Part shown: piece after piece, positions 1 to 5,884 of the stretch
Numbering within the stretch: the stretch's first letter is position 1
Layout of the letters: each line of letters starts with the position of its first letter
Origin: an uncultured bacterium
GTDB taxonomy: Bacteria; Verrucomicrobiota; Lentisphaeria; Oligosphaerales; Oligosphaeraceae
Direction: 5' to 3'
Assembly (NCBI GenBank): GCA_902783355.1
Contig: CACZQQ010000148.1
Coordinates: 1-5,928 of the forward strand
Length of the DNA stretch: 5,928 nucleotides
The notes under the pieces: generated by a model
Databases searched by the model: none
Seen by the model: only the letters and a program-made list of their open reading frames with translations
What the model was told of the DNA's origin: nothing
Program-made: the position numbers and the translations under genes

Positions 1-467
1 AGAACGGCGGGAGCGGCTCAGGCAATCTTAAATGGCTAGGCTTCACAATGTTGGCGCTTCTCTTCGCAATGGCCTCGCAGTGCTGCTGCGTCATCCCCGC
101 CTACTATCCCGAATGGAACGCGACGGTCGCCTTCCGCGCCATGGCCTCCAACTTCGGCATCTTCGTCGGCTATCTGGGCGCCCTTGCGCTCAAGCCGTCC
201 ATGCGCCGCTGGCCGACCGCCTTCGAAGGGCGCCTCCTCCTCCTCCAGGCCATCGTCTCCTTCATCTCCAACTTCTTCCTCTTCTACAGAGGGCTTGACC
301 GCCTGACGGCCCTGGGGGCCGGCGGCCTCGCCTATCCCGTCACCATCAGCGTCTGCATTCTCGGCATGGAGGGCTACGCCCTCGTGGCCCTCCGCGAGAA
401 GACGCCGCCGCAGGCCTTCTGCGGCATCGCCGCGCTCCTGGCCGGAATCCTCTGCCTCTCGCTGTAA
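1..467 (+). CDS. EamA/DMT-family membrane transporter, C-terminal part (5' end outside window)
   Basis: This is the end of a drug/metabolite transporter superfamily protein of the inner membrane. The frame is open to the left edge (first full codon at 3, reading NGGSGSGNLKWLGF), so the ATG at 48 is most likely an internal methionine. The visible 154 residues hold a Gly/Ser-rich linker and five hydrophobic segments: around GFTMLALLFAMASQ, FGIFVGYLGALAL, LLLLQAIVSFISNF, GGLAYPVTISVCILG and FCGIAALLAGILCLSL. That is the size and layout of the second EamA repeat of a ten-helix transporter. The charged REK just before the last helix is typical of the family's end. A CCC run in the first helix is unusual. 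The substrate cannot be read from the sequence. The gene stops 21 nt before hldD, so the two are probably co-transcribed. Family assignment is fairly sure; the start and full length are unknown. Confidence 0.8.
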   Translation, partial: NGGSGSGNLKWLGFTMLALLFAMASQCCCVIPAYYPEWNATVAFRAMASNFGIFVGYLGALALKPSMRRWPTAFEGRLLLLQAIVSFISNFFLFYRGLDRLTALGAGGLAYPVTISVCILGMEGYALVALREKTPPQAFCGIAALLAGILCLSL

Positions 468-488
468 CACGAACAAGGGAATCGCACC

Positions 489-1469
489 ATGCTTCTGCTC
501 ACCGGCGGCGCGGGCCTCATCGGCAGCGCCATCCTCTGGCGCCTCAACCAAATGGGGCGCAACGACATCATCGTCGTCGACCATCTGGCCACCGGCGAAA
601 AGTGGCTCAACCTGCGCCCCCTGCGCTTCGCGGACTACTTCGAGAAGGACGACTTCCAGAAGCGGCTGCTGGCAGGCGAGTTCGAAGGCGCCTTCGACCA
701 GATCATCCATCTGGGCGCCTGCTCCGACACGACCGACAAGGACGCCAGCTATCTGGTCTTCAACAACTTCGCCTACGGCAAGATGCTGGCGGAGCATGCC
801 GTCAGGAACAACGCGCGCATGGTCTATGCCTCCAGCGCGGCCACCTACGGCGACGGCGAACAGGGCTTCGTGGACGACGAAGAGGGCATCTTCGCGTTGC
901 GCCCCCTCAACAAATACGGCTACTCCAAGCAGGTCTTCGACGAGTGGCTCTACCAGCGCGGCTGGCTCAAGAAAGGGAACTTCGTGGGCGTCAAGTACTC
1001 CAACGTCTTCGGCCCCAACGAGTACCACAAGGCGCACATGCGCAGCATGGTCCTGCGCTCCTTCGAGCAGATCACAGCCTGCGGCAAAGTGCAGCTCTTC
1101 AAATCCTATAGGAAGGAATACGCCGACGGCGAGCAGGTCCGCGACTTCCTCTACGTGAAGGACGCGGCGGACATGACCCTCTTCTTCCTCGACAAGGGGA
1201 AGGCGGCCAGCGGCCTCTTCAACATCGGCTACGGTGACGTGCGCTCCTGGAACGATCTGGCGAAATGCGCCTTCGCGGCGATGGGCGTCCCCCCCGCCAT
1301 CGAATACATCGAGATGCCGGAGAGCCTGCGGCCGCGCTACCAGTACCGCACCTGCCTGGACATCGGCAAGATCCGCAAGGCGGGCTTCACGCGCCCGCTG
1401 CTCACGCTTGAAGAGGCCGTCAAGGACTATGCCGCCTACTTCAAGGGCATGTCCCATCTGGGCGACTAG
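489..1469 (+). CDS. hldD: ADP-L-glycero-D-manno-heptose 6-epimerase
   Basis: HldD (RfaD) converts ADP-D-glycero-D-manno-heptose to the L-glycero form in the cytoplasm, the last step in making the heptose donor for the LPS inner core. It is an extended SDR enzyme. The 326 residues show the Rossmann loop GGAGLIG at 6-12, a dinucleotide-ribose acid at D31, HLGACSDTT at 74-82 (like HEGACSSTT in E. coli HldD), YASSAATYG at 113-121, and the YxxxK pair Y143/K147 in KYGYSK. NVFGPNEYHKAHM (172-184) keeps the second lysine (K181) matching the one implicated in E. coli catalysis. RDFLYVKD and a C-terminal RPRYQY-to-AGF segment also follow HldD. Length is close to the E. coli enzyme (310). The ATG at 489 has AAGGGA at 475-480, 8 nt upstream, and puts the Rossmann motif at the very N-terminus as expected. 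No hldE is visible nearby. A generic NDP-sugar epimerase is the only alternative and fits less well. Confidence 0.93.
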   Translation: MLLLTGGAGLIGSAILWRLNQMGRNDIIVVDHLATGEKWLNLRPLRFADYFEKDDFQKRLLAGEFEGAFDQIIHLGACSDTTDKDASYLVFNNFAYGKMLAEHAVRNNARMVYASSAATYGDGEQGFVDDEEGIFALRPLNKYGYSKQVFDEWLYQRGWLKKGNFVGVKYSNVFGPNEYHKAHMRSMVLRSFEQITACGKVQLFKSYRKEYADGEQVRDFLYVKDAADMTLFFLDKGKAASGLFNIGYGDVRSWNDLAKCAFAAMGVPPAIEYIEMPESLRPRYQYRTCLDIGKIRKAGFTRPLLTLEEAVKDYAAYFKGMSHLGD

Positions 1470-1475
1470 CGCGCG

Positions 1476-2393
1476 ATGACGGACCGCAAGGCCACCATCT
1501 TAGGCTCGCTGGCCCTCTTCCTCTCCGCGCTGGTCTGGGGCGCCTCCTTCATCTTCCAGAAGACAAGCATCCAGCACATTTCGCCACTGGTCTTCAACGG
1601 CGTGCGCTTCTTCATGGGCGCCGCCGCCCTGGCGCCCTTCGTCGCCATCTCCGACTATTTCGGCGGACACCGCCGCCCAAGCCTCTGGGGCGAGGCGACC
1701 ACGCCCGCGCGGCGCCGCTTCCTCCTCTGGGGCGGCGTCTTCAGCGGCCTCCTGCTGGGCGCCGCCTCCATGACGCAGCACCTCGGCATGATCTTCACCA
1801 CGGCGGGCAAGGCCGCCTTCATAACCGCCCTCTACATCCTGCTGGTCCCCCTGCTGGGGCTCCTGCGCGGCAAGAAGGTGCATCCGCTCATCTGGGGCTG
1901 CGTCCTGCTGGCGGTCTTCGGCTCATATCTGCTCTGCGGCAAGATGGACAAGGGCATCAACTGGGGCGACGTCATCTGCTTCGGCTGCGCCCTGGGCTTC
2001 GCGGTGCAGATCATCGTCACGGGCCGCTATGCGCCGCACGTGGACTGCCTGCGCCTCTCCGTCATCGAGTTCATCGTGGCGGGCGCCGTCTCCTGCCTCG
2101 TGGCGCTGATTTGCGGCAAGTCGTTCTCCCTGACGGCAATGCGCAATGCGCTGGTGGCGCTTCTCTACTGCGGCCTCTTCTCCTCCGGCGTCGGCTACAC
2201 CTTCCAGAACATCGGCGAGAAGTACGTGAATCCCGTGGCGGCCTCCCTCCTGATGAGCCTTGAATCCGTCTTCGCGGTCTTCTTCGGCCTCCTCATCGGC
2301 GAACGCATGACGCTCCGCGAAATCGGAGGCTGCTGCGCCATCTTCACCGCCATCATCGTCGCCCAGCTGGCTTCAGGCCCCAAGACGGAGTAG
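1476..2393 (+). CDS. EamA/DMT-family transporter, complete
   Basis: This is a complete 305-residue inner-membrane transporter of the EamA (RhaT-like) branch of the drug/metabolite transporter superfamily. Ten hydrophobic segments can be drawn at about 7-25, 37-57, 83-103, 111-130, 138-155, 165-184, 192-213, 225-243, 252-275 and 283-300, giving two five-helix EamA repeats. Family hallmarks are WGASFIFQK at 21-29, the NGVRF start of helix 2 at 41-45, NPVAASLLMSLESVFAVFFG at 252-271, and GER before the last helix (275-277). The loop at 61-82 is long and basic. The start lies 6 nt after the hldD stop with no Shine-Dalgarno match, so translation is probably coupled to hldD. It is not a close copy of the transporter at 1-467: their C-terminal halves differ clearly. 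Substrate is unknown; amino acids, nucleosides or sugar derivatives are all carried by members of the family. Confidence 0.9.
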   Translation: MTDRKATILGSLALFLSALVWGASFIFQKTSIQHISPLVFNGVRFFMGAAALAPFVAISDYFGGHRRPSLWGEATTPARRRFLLWGGVFSGLLLGAASMTQHLGMIFTTAGKAAFITALYILLVPLLGLLRGKKVHPLIWGCVLLAVFGSYLLCGKMDKGINWGDVICFGCALGFAVQIIVTGRYAPHVDCLRLSVIEFIVAGAVSCLVALICGKSFSLTAMRNALVALLYCGLFSSGVGYTFQNIGEKYVNPVAASLLMSLESVFAVFFGLLIGERMTLREIGGCCAIFTAIIVAQLASGPKTE

Positions 2394-2396
2394 CAC

Positions 2397-3035
2397 ATGT
2401 CCCGCATCGGCCTCCTCATTCCAACGGCAGACGAGGCGCGCAACGCGCCGACACGCCTGGCCGCCTGCGGCTACGGCCCCGGCAAGAGCGCCGCCTGCGC
2501 CGCCGCCGCAAAGCTCGTCTGCGACGACAAATGCGACACCATCCTCGTCTGGGGAACCGCCGGCGGCATCCACGCCCGCAAGGGCGAGGCCATCGTCGCC
2601 AGCCACGTCGCCTTCAGCGACTACGACATCGGCAACCTCTTCGGCTCGACAGGCGTCGGCTTCGTCCCCGACTTCACCGACCGCGATGGATGGCATGCGC
2701 TGAATGCTGAGTTCCAACTCCTTCTTATTCAAGCATTTAGAAAAATATACCCTGAAGTGTCCGTGTCCATCGGGCGCCTCTGTTCCAGCGACACCTTCGC
2801 CCTGCCCGCCTCGCCGCAGGACTACAACCGCATCCAGGCGACGGCCGCCGCCGTGGACATGGAGTCCGCCGCCGTGGCGCAGTTCCTCAGGCTCTACGCG
2901 CCGCAGACGCGCCTGGGCATCATCCGCCTCGTCTCCAACGAACCGAACGGCGAAGACGAGTTCATGGAGTTCCTGAAGTTCTTCGCCGGCCTCAACACAC
3001 GCCTGGAAGCCCTGCGAAATCTTCTTGAGGCATAG
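2397..3035 (+). CDS. Purine nucleosidase, MTA/SAH nucleosidase-futalosine hydrolase superfamily
   Basis: This 212-residue cytoplasmic protein belongs to the PNP/UDP phosphorylase fold, hydrolase branch, which cleaves the N-glycosidic bond of purine nucleosides. Visible marks, by hand comparison with E. coli MTA/SAH nucleosidase, are IGLLIPTADEA at 4-14 (E13 at the general-acid position E12), WGTAGGIHARKGEAIVAS at 52-69 (the SAGG phosphate/ribose loop), SSDTF at 130-134, and the ribose-binding VDMESAA at 153-159. The catalytic Asp of MTA/SAH nucleosidase (ISD) is replaced by Asn: IRLVSNEPNG, N181. Asn at this site is known from 6-oxopurine-specific phosphorylases (N243 in mammalian PNP), and my recollection is that futalosine hydrolase (MqnB) also has it. 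Futalosine hydrolase is therefore the leading guess, not a certainty. GGAG at 2387-2390 sits 6 nt before the ATG, inside the previous gene, which ends only 3 nt away. Codons 102-121 are strikingly AT-rich. Confidence 0.82.
   Translation: MSRIGLLIPTADEARNAPTRLAACGYGPGKSAACAAAAKLVCDDKCDTILVWGTAGGIHARKGEAIVASHVAFSDYDIGNLFGSTGVGFVPDFTDRDGWHALNAEFQLLLIQAFRKIYPEVSVSIGRLCSSDTFALPASPQDYNRIQATAAAVDMESAAVAQFLRLYAPQTRLGIIRLVSNEPNGEDEFMEFLKFFAGLNTRLEALRNLLEA
2701..2760. other. AT-rich, rare-codon island inside the nucleosidase gene
   Basis: By hand count these 60 nt contain 21 G/C (35 %), whereas the surrounding gene is strongly GC-rich with mostly G or C in third positions. In frame it uses CTT, ATT, GCA, TTT, AGA, ATA and CCT, codons almost absent elsewhere in the window. 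The protein reads on smoothly (EFQLLLIQAFRKIYPEV), so it is not a frameshift or a visible insertion. Positions 2716-2733 match positions 4483-4500 on the opposite strand at 15 of 18 bases. Cause unknown. Confidence 0.6.
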
Positions 3036-3052
3036 CCAGGAAGCCCTATCGT
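3025..3052 (+). promoter_or_regulatory. Weak candidate promoter before the GH127-like gene
   Basis: TTGAGG (3025-3030) and TATCGT (3047-3052) are separated by 16 nt; each matches 4 of 6 consensus bases of a sigma-70 promoter. The pair overlaps the end of the nucleosidase gene and would start transcription in the 62-nt gap before the glycoside hydrolase. A match this loose can occur by chance, and read-through from upstream is the simpler explanation. Confidence 0.22.
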
Positions 3053-3097
3053 CACAAAGACCACCATCCGTCCGCATCTAGCGCGGCCCCCCTCGCC

Positions 3098-4864
3098 ATG
3101 GAACAGTATTTCGACTACAACAGCAAGCTGGCGGTCAAGGACAGCCTCTTCACGCCGCTGCACGGCGTCCGCCTCACCGGCGGCCTCTTCCGCCGCGTCT
3201 TCGACGACAACATCGCCTTCACGCTGAACCAGCTGGACATGGCGCGCATGCGCTACTGGTTCGACATCAAGCGCGGGATTCCCACGGACGCGCTGCGCTA
3301 CAACGGCCACTTCGAGGACAACCTGAAGGGGCAGACCGCCTCCCAGTTCCTCATGTGCGCCGGCAACGCCCTCCGCTGGGAGGAGAACGACGAACTGCGC
3401 GCGCGCATGGACGAAATCGTCGACACCATCGACGACACCGCCGAGGCGGACGGCTTCATGCTCCCCATCGACAAGCGCGACTTCGCCACGAAGGAGTATC
3501 CGGGCTATGTCCGCATCTGGCTGACCTACGGCCTGATCGCGGCGGCGCGCGGCGGCAACGCCAAGGCGCTCAAGATGCTGCGCAAGTGGCAGGACTGGTT
3601 CAACGGCTCCCCCGACCTGCCCGTCATCCGCCACCTCCTGCTCGCCTTCCAGGGCGTCGTCGCCTCGCCCTCCGTCTTCTTCACCGAAATCGGCCGTGAG
3701 GAGGACATGGCGGTCACGCGGCGCTACTACGAAGAGACATGGCGGCTGGCGCAGTTCATCGGCCGCGAGCGGGACGCCGTCCACATCCGGCGGCAGCCCG
3801 GCTACGAGCCGCACCCCCACGGCAGCGAGCTGGAATCCTTCGAGGGCTATCTCGACCTCTACCGCCACTTCGGCGCGCCCTACCTGCTGAACGCCGTCAT
3901 GGGCGCCTGGGAGCTCTACAAGCGCGACTGGCAGCATCCGGGCGGCGGCATCGTCATGTGCGAGTTCATCAAGGCCGCCCATCCGGGCTGCAACCTCATC
4001 TACCCCCAATACTACTACAACGAGCTGTGCTGCTCCTCCTTCTGGCTCCACCTCAACCAGCGCCTCCACCGCCTCTTCCCCGACGAGGAGAAGTATGTCA
4101 TGGAGGTCGAGCAGAGCCTCTACAACGTCGCCATCGCCAACCAGGACGGCGCACGCCACATCCGCTACTTCGCCCATCTCCACGACCACAAGTTCAACGC
4201 CTTCGCGCAGCCCAACCACTGCTGCTCAGGCGTCGGCACGCGCATCTTCGCCTCCCTCCCCGAATACCTCTACACCCTGACGAAGGAGAGCCTCTCCTGC
4301 GACATCTACGCGGATTCCGTCCTCGAATGGCAGACCGACGCCCAGACGGTCACCGTCACGCAGAAGAGCGCCCTGCCCTACGGCGGCAAGGTCAGCCTCG
4401 CCTTCAAGATGGCCGCGCCGCAAAAGTTCACCCTGCGCCTCCGAATCCCCTGCTACGCGGCCGCGGGGAGCATCTCTATCTACTTGAATTGCAAGGAGTT
4501 AGCTAAAGGAGTGCCCGGCAGCTACCTTGCCTTGGAGCGCACCTGGCAGGACGGCGACGAGGTCGCCTTCGAAATCCCCCTGGCCTTCGCGATGCACCCC
4601 TACAGCGGCGACCACGCGGTGGAGGGATACGACCGCTGCGCCTACACCTACGGCCCGCTGCTCATGGCGGCCGTCGGCCCCTTCAACCACGAGAAGGGCC
4701 GCGTCTTGCCGGGCAACTGCGGCGGCCTGCTGGCGCGGCTCCGCCCCACGTCGACGCCGCTGGCCTACGCCGTCGACGGCGTGCCCGACGTGACGCTCCG
4801 CCCCTACTTCGAACTCCAGCGCGAGCAGTTCACCTGCTTCCCCATGTTCAAAAGGCAGGCCTGA
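3098..4864 (+). CDS. GH127-like (DUF1680) glycoside hydrolase, putative beta-L-arabinofuranosidase
   Basis: This 588-residue protein resembles the GH127/DUF1680 family, retaining enzymes that typically release beta-L-arabinofuranose and use a zinc-bound cysteine as nucleophile. Residues 18-300 look like the helical (alpha/alpha)6 barrel, with [15 protein letters not shown] at 24-38, [10 protein letters not shown] at 70-79 and [10 protein letters not shown] at 281-290. The metal/nucleophile signature is visible as E309-x-C311 (NELCCSS) and the C375-C376 pair ([10 protein letters not shown]), matching the Glu-x-Cys and Cys-Cys arrangement of Bifidobacterium HypBA1. A beta-rich C-terminal part follows, with LRLRIPCYA at 446-454 and [17 protein letters not shown] at 473-489, where the family usually has RIPxW and a WxxGD segment. 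There is no signal peptide or membrane segment, so it probably acts on imported sugars. The chosen ATG has no Shine-Dalgarno upstream, but conserved sequence begins near residue 18, so a later start is unlikely. Exact substrate is open: related families share the CC signature. Confidence 0.85.
   Translation: MEQYFDYNSKLAVKDSLFTPLHGVRLTGGLFRRVFDDNIAFTLNQLDMARMRYWFDIKRGIPTDALRYNGHFEDNLKGQTASQFLMCAGNALRWEENDELRARMDEIVDTIDDTAEADGFMLPIDKRDFATKEYPGYVRIWLTYGLIAAARGGNAKALKMLRKWQDWFNGSPDLPVIRHLLLAFQGVVASPSVFFTEIGREEDMAVTRRYYEETWRLAQFIGRERDAVHIRRQPGYEPHPHGSELESFEGYLDLYRHFGAPYLLNAVMGAWELYKRDWQHPGGGIVMCEFIKAAHPGCNLIYPQYYYNELCCSSFWLHLNQRLHRLFPDEEKYVMEVEQSLYNVAIANQDGARHIRYFAHLHDHKFNAFAQPNHCCSGVGTRIFASLPEYLYTLTKESLSCDIYADSVLEWQTDAQTVTVTQKSALPYGGKVSLAFKMAAPQKFTLRLRIPCYAAAGSISIYLNCKELAKGVPGSYLALERTWQDGDEVAFEIPLAFAMHPYSGDHAVEGYDRCAYTYGPLLMAAVGPFNHEKGRVLPGNCGGLLARLRPTSTPLAYAVDGVPDVTLRPYFELQREQFTCFPMFKRQA
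4471..4515. other. AT-rich, rare-codon island inside the GH127-like gene
   Basis: The stretch 4471-4510 has 15 G/C in 40 nt by hand count, against a very GC-rich background. In frame it uses TCT, TTG, AAT, TTA, GCT, AAA and GGA, codons rare elsewhere in this gene, while still encoding sequence expected of the family's beta domain ([17 protein letters not shown]). Positions 4483-4500 (CTTGAAT-N3-AAGGAGTT) match the reverse complement of 2716-2733 at 15 of 18 bases. Cause unknown. Confidence 0.5.
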
Positions 4865-4895
4865 CGACACTTCCGAAAAAATTTCAAGAAAAATG

Positions 4896-4924
4896 CATTC
4901 TGCCTCTTGTTTTTCCGCAGAATG
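4896..4924. repeat. 8-bp perfect inverted repeat across the -35 region
   Basis: CATTCTGC (4896-4903) and GCAGAATG (4917-4924) are perfect reverse complements, separated by 13 nt; as RNA the stem could extend by two G-U pairs. The spacer holds the -35 element of the prepilin promoter. This may be an operator for a dimeric regulator. It may instead be a weak terminator for the upstream operon, since AT-rich sequence follows, although a clean T tract is lacking. It lies 31 nt after the stop of the glycoside hydrolase. Confidence 0.5.
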
Positions 4925-4935
4925 TGATTTATAAT
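4907..4935 (+). promoter_or_regulatory. Sigma-70-type promoter of the prepilin-like gene
   Basis: A perfect -10 box TATAAT (4930-4935) lies exactly 17 nt after TTGTTT (4907-4912), which keeps the TTG of the -35 consensus. The region is AT-rich in an otherwise GC-rich window. Transcription would be expected to start around 4942, giving a leader of about 96 nt before the ATG at 5038. It reads only into the prepilin-like gene, which has its own terminator. Confidence 0.72.
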
Positions 4936-4941
4936 TTGATG

Positions 4942-5037
4942 TTTTTCCACAAGAGCCGATTCGGGGGGGGTAAGTCCCTTGCTCTCCTCCGCAAGCAAAA
5001 GAACCCCAAGCAACCCACCCCAAAACCCGAGGACCCC
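4942..5037 (+). promoter_or_regulatory. 5' leader of the prepilin-like gene with G8 run and T-free segment
   Basis: The predicted leader carries a run of eight G (4963-4970), then a CT-rich piece, then an A/C-rich stretch with no T from 4989 to 5038. GGG (4968-4970) and GTCC (4974-4977) can pair with GGACCCC (5031-5037), a 7-bp helix with a 3-nt bulge covering part of the ribosome-binding site. Alternatively TCCTC (4985-4989) is the perfect complement of GAGGA (5029-5033). Either fold could hide the site. No known riboswitch consensus was recognised; regulation is inference. Confidence 0.35.
5029..5033 (+). promoter_or_regulatory. Ribosome-binding site that sets the prepilin start at 5038
   Basis: GAGGA ends 4 nt before the ATG at 5038, a short but workable spacing. 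It supports this start over the in-frame ATG at 4924, which lies before the expected transcription start and would put 38 unrelated residues in front of the prepilin leader. Confidence 0.65.
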
Positions 5038-5802
5038 ATGAAAAAGACTCCGTTCACCCTGATCGAGCTGCTCGTCGTCATCGCGATCATCGCCATTCTG
5101 GCGGCCATGCTGCTGCCCGCCTTGGCGAAGGCGCGCGAGAAGGCGCGCTCCATCAGCTGCACCAGCAATCTCAAGCAGGTCGGCCTGCAGGTCGCCATGT
5201 ATGCCACCGACAACAACGACATGTTCGCGGCCTACGCCCACCACGCCGCCAACGGCGCCCTGAAGGACCTCGGCAACATCTCCAGCTGGGCGGCCGTCCT
5301 CGCCGACCAGAGCTACGTCCCCTACCTCTCCAAGCAGGTCTACTGCCCTGCCGCCCCCATCCCCGTGGACAGCAACTGGACGACGGGCACCATCATGGGC
5401 GCCACCTACGGCACCGCCATCAACGACGTGACCGCCCCGCAGAACTGGCTCATCCTCAAGCTCAGCATCTACAGCAGCAACGCGCCCGGCCACAACTACC
5501 GCTGCTACAACCTGAAGCTGATGACAAGCCCCAGCAGCGACATGAACATGATGGACACCCTGAACAAGAACTCCAACATCCAGTGGTACACCAGCTATCC
5601 CTGCGCGGGGCATGACAACGACCTGGCCCACCCCTACGCCCTCCACGGCGGCAACATCAACATGAACTTCTTCGACGGACACGCCGAAAGCGTCAAGCCC
5701 GCCAACGCGGTCGCCATGTGCAAGGAGGGCGCCGACTATCCCGCCACCGGCCAGTTCCCCTACATCATGCAGGACGGCACCTACTCCTGCCCCACCTACT
5801 AG
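5038..5802 (+). CDS. Prepilin-type N-terminal cleavage/methylation protein with H-X9-DG domain
   Basis: This is a 254-residue type II secretion/type IV pilin-like protein, made as a prepilin in the inner membrane and processed by a prepilin peptidase. The short basic leader MKKTP is followed by [13 protein letters not shown] and a hydrophobic helix to about residue 27; E10 falls at the conserved +5 position of the mature protein. [24 protein letters not shown] (26-49) is the usual amphipathic helix and NLKQ motif, and [10 protein letters not shown] (54-63) also follows the family. The C-terminal motif is H203-X9-D213-G214 ([13 protein letters not shown]), the mark of the prepilin-processing-associated H-X9-DG proteins. 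Six cysteines (41, 103, 156, 189, 228, 251) could form disulfides outside the membrane. The residue before the cleavage point is Pro, not the classical Gly. Such proteins are numerous in Lentisphaerota and Planctomycetota genomes, and their individual roles are mostly unknown. It has its own promoter and terminator and no neighbouring secretion genes. Confidence 0.92.
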   Translation: MKKTPFTLIELLVVIAIIAILAAMLLPALAKAREKARSISCTSNLKQVGLQVAMYATDNNDMFAAYAHHAANGALKDLGNISSWAAVLADQSYVPYLSKQVYCPAAPIPVDSNWTTGTIMGATYGTAINDVTAPQNWLILKLSIYSSNAPGHNYRCYNLKLMTSPSSDMNMMDTLNKNSNIQWYTSYPCAGHDNDLAHPYALHGGNINMNFFDGHAESVKPANAVAMCKEGADYPATGQFPYIMQDGTYSCPTY

Positions 5803-5812
5803 CTGATTCGCG

Positions 5813-5829
5813 CGGCGGCACAGCCGTCG
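5813..5829 (+). repeat. Short hairpin just before the terminator
   Basis: CGGCGGC (5813-5819) and GCCGTCG (5823-5829) can form a 7-bp stem (one G-U pair) with a 3-nt loop, starting 11 nt after the prepilin stop codon. No T run follows, so it is not a terminator by itself. It could protect the 3' end of the transcript or be a chance product of GC-rich sequence. Confidence 0.4.
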
Positions 5830-5844
5830 GAAACGCCGGAACTC

Positions 5845-5884
5845 AAGGCGGAGGGACACTTTCGCAGTCCCCCCGCCTTTTTTT
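5845..5884 (+). terminator. Rho-independent terminator after the prepilin-like gene
   Basis: AAGGCGGAGGGA (5845-5856) pairs with TCCCCCCGCCTT (5868-5879) as a 12-bp stem with a single A-C mismatch and an 11-nt loop, followed by a run of seven T (5878-5884). This is a classical intrinsic terminator 42 nt after the stop codon and closes the prepilin transcription unit. Confidence 0.9.

Noticed and set aside
48..467. Reading the first gene as a complete small protein starting at 48.
   Set aside because: The frame stays open to the window edge with transporter-like linker sequence before it, and the rest matches only the second half of an EamA transporter.
36..1457. A 473-codon open frame on the - strand opposite the first transporter and hldD.
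   Set aside because: Its protein is a low-complexity run of A, G, V, E and D with no recognisable motif, the usual shadow of GC-rich third positions, and the + strand genes are well identified.
2894..4219. A 441-codon open frame on the - strand opposite the GH127-like gene.
   Set aside because: Same compositional shadow; it spans two unrelated + strand genes and their spacer and has no family features.
3739..4506. A 255-codon + strand frame inside the GH127-like gene.
   Set aside because: Arg/Pro/Leu-rich out-of-frame translation, with no independent start signals; the overlapping frame is a recognisable enzyme.
4924..5037. An upstream in-frame ATG that would lengthen the prepilin-like protein by 38 residues.
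   Set aside because: It overlaps the promoter, precedes the predicted transcription start and lacks a ribosome-binding site; ATG 5038 gives a proper prepilin leader.
4942..5037. A cyclic-di-GMP (GEMM) riboswitch in the prepilin leader.
   Set aside because: None of the conserved GEMM core or its tetraloop-receptor features could be found; the leader is mostly A/C-rich and T-free.
4804..5859. A 351-codon open frame on the - strand opposite the prepilin-like gene.
   Set aside because: It crosses the promoter region and enters from the terminator, and its sequence is V/G/A/D-rich without motifs.
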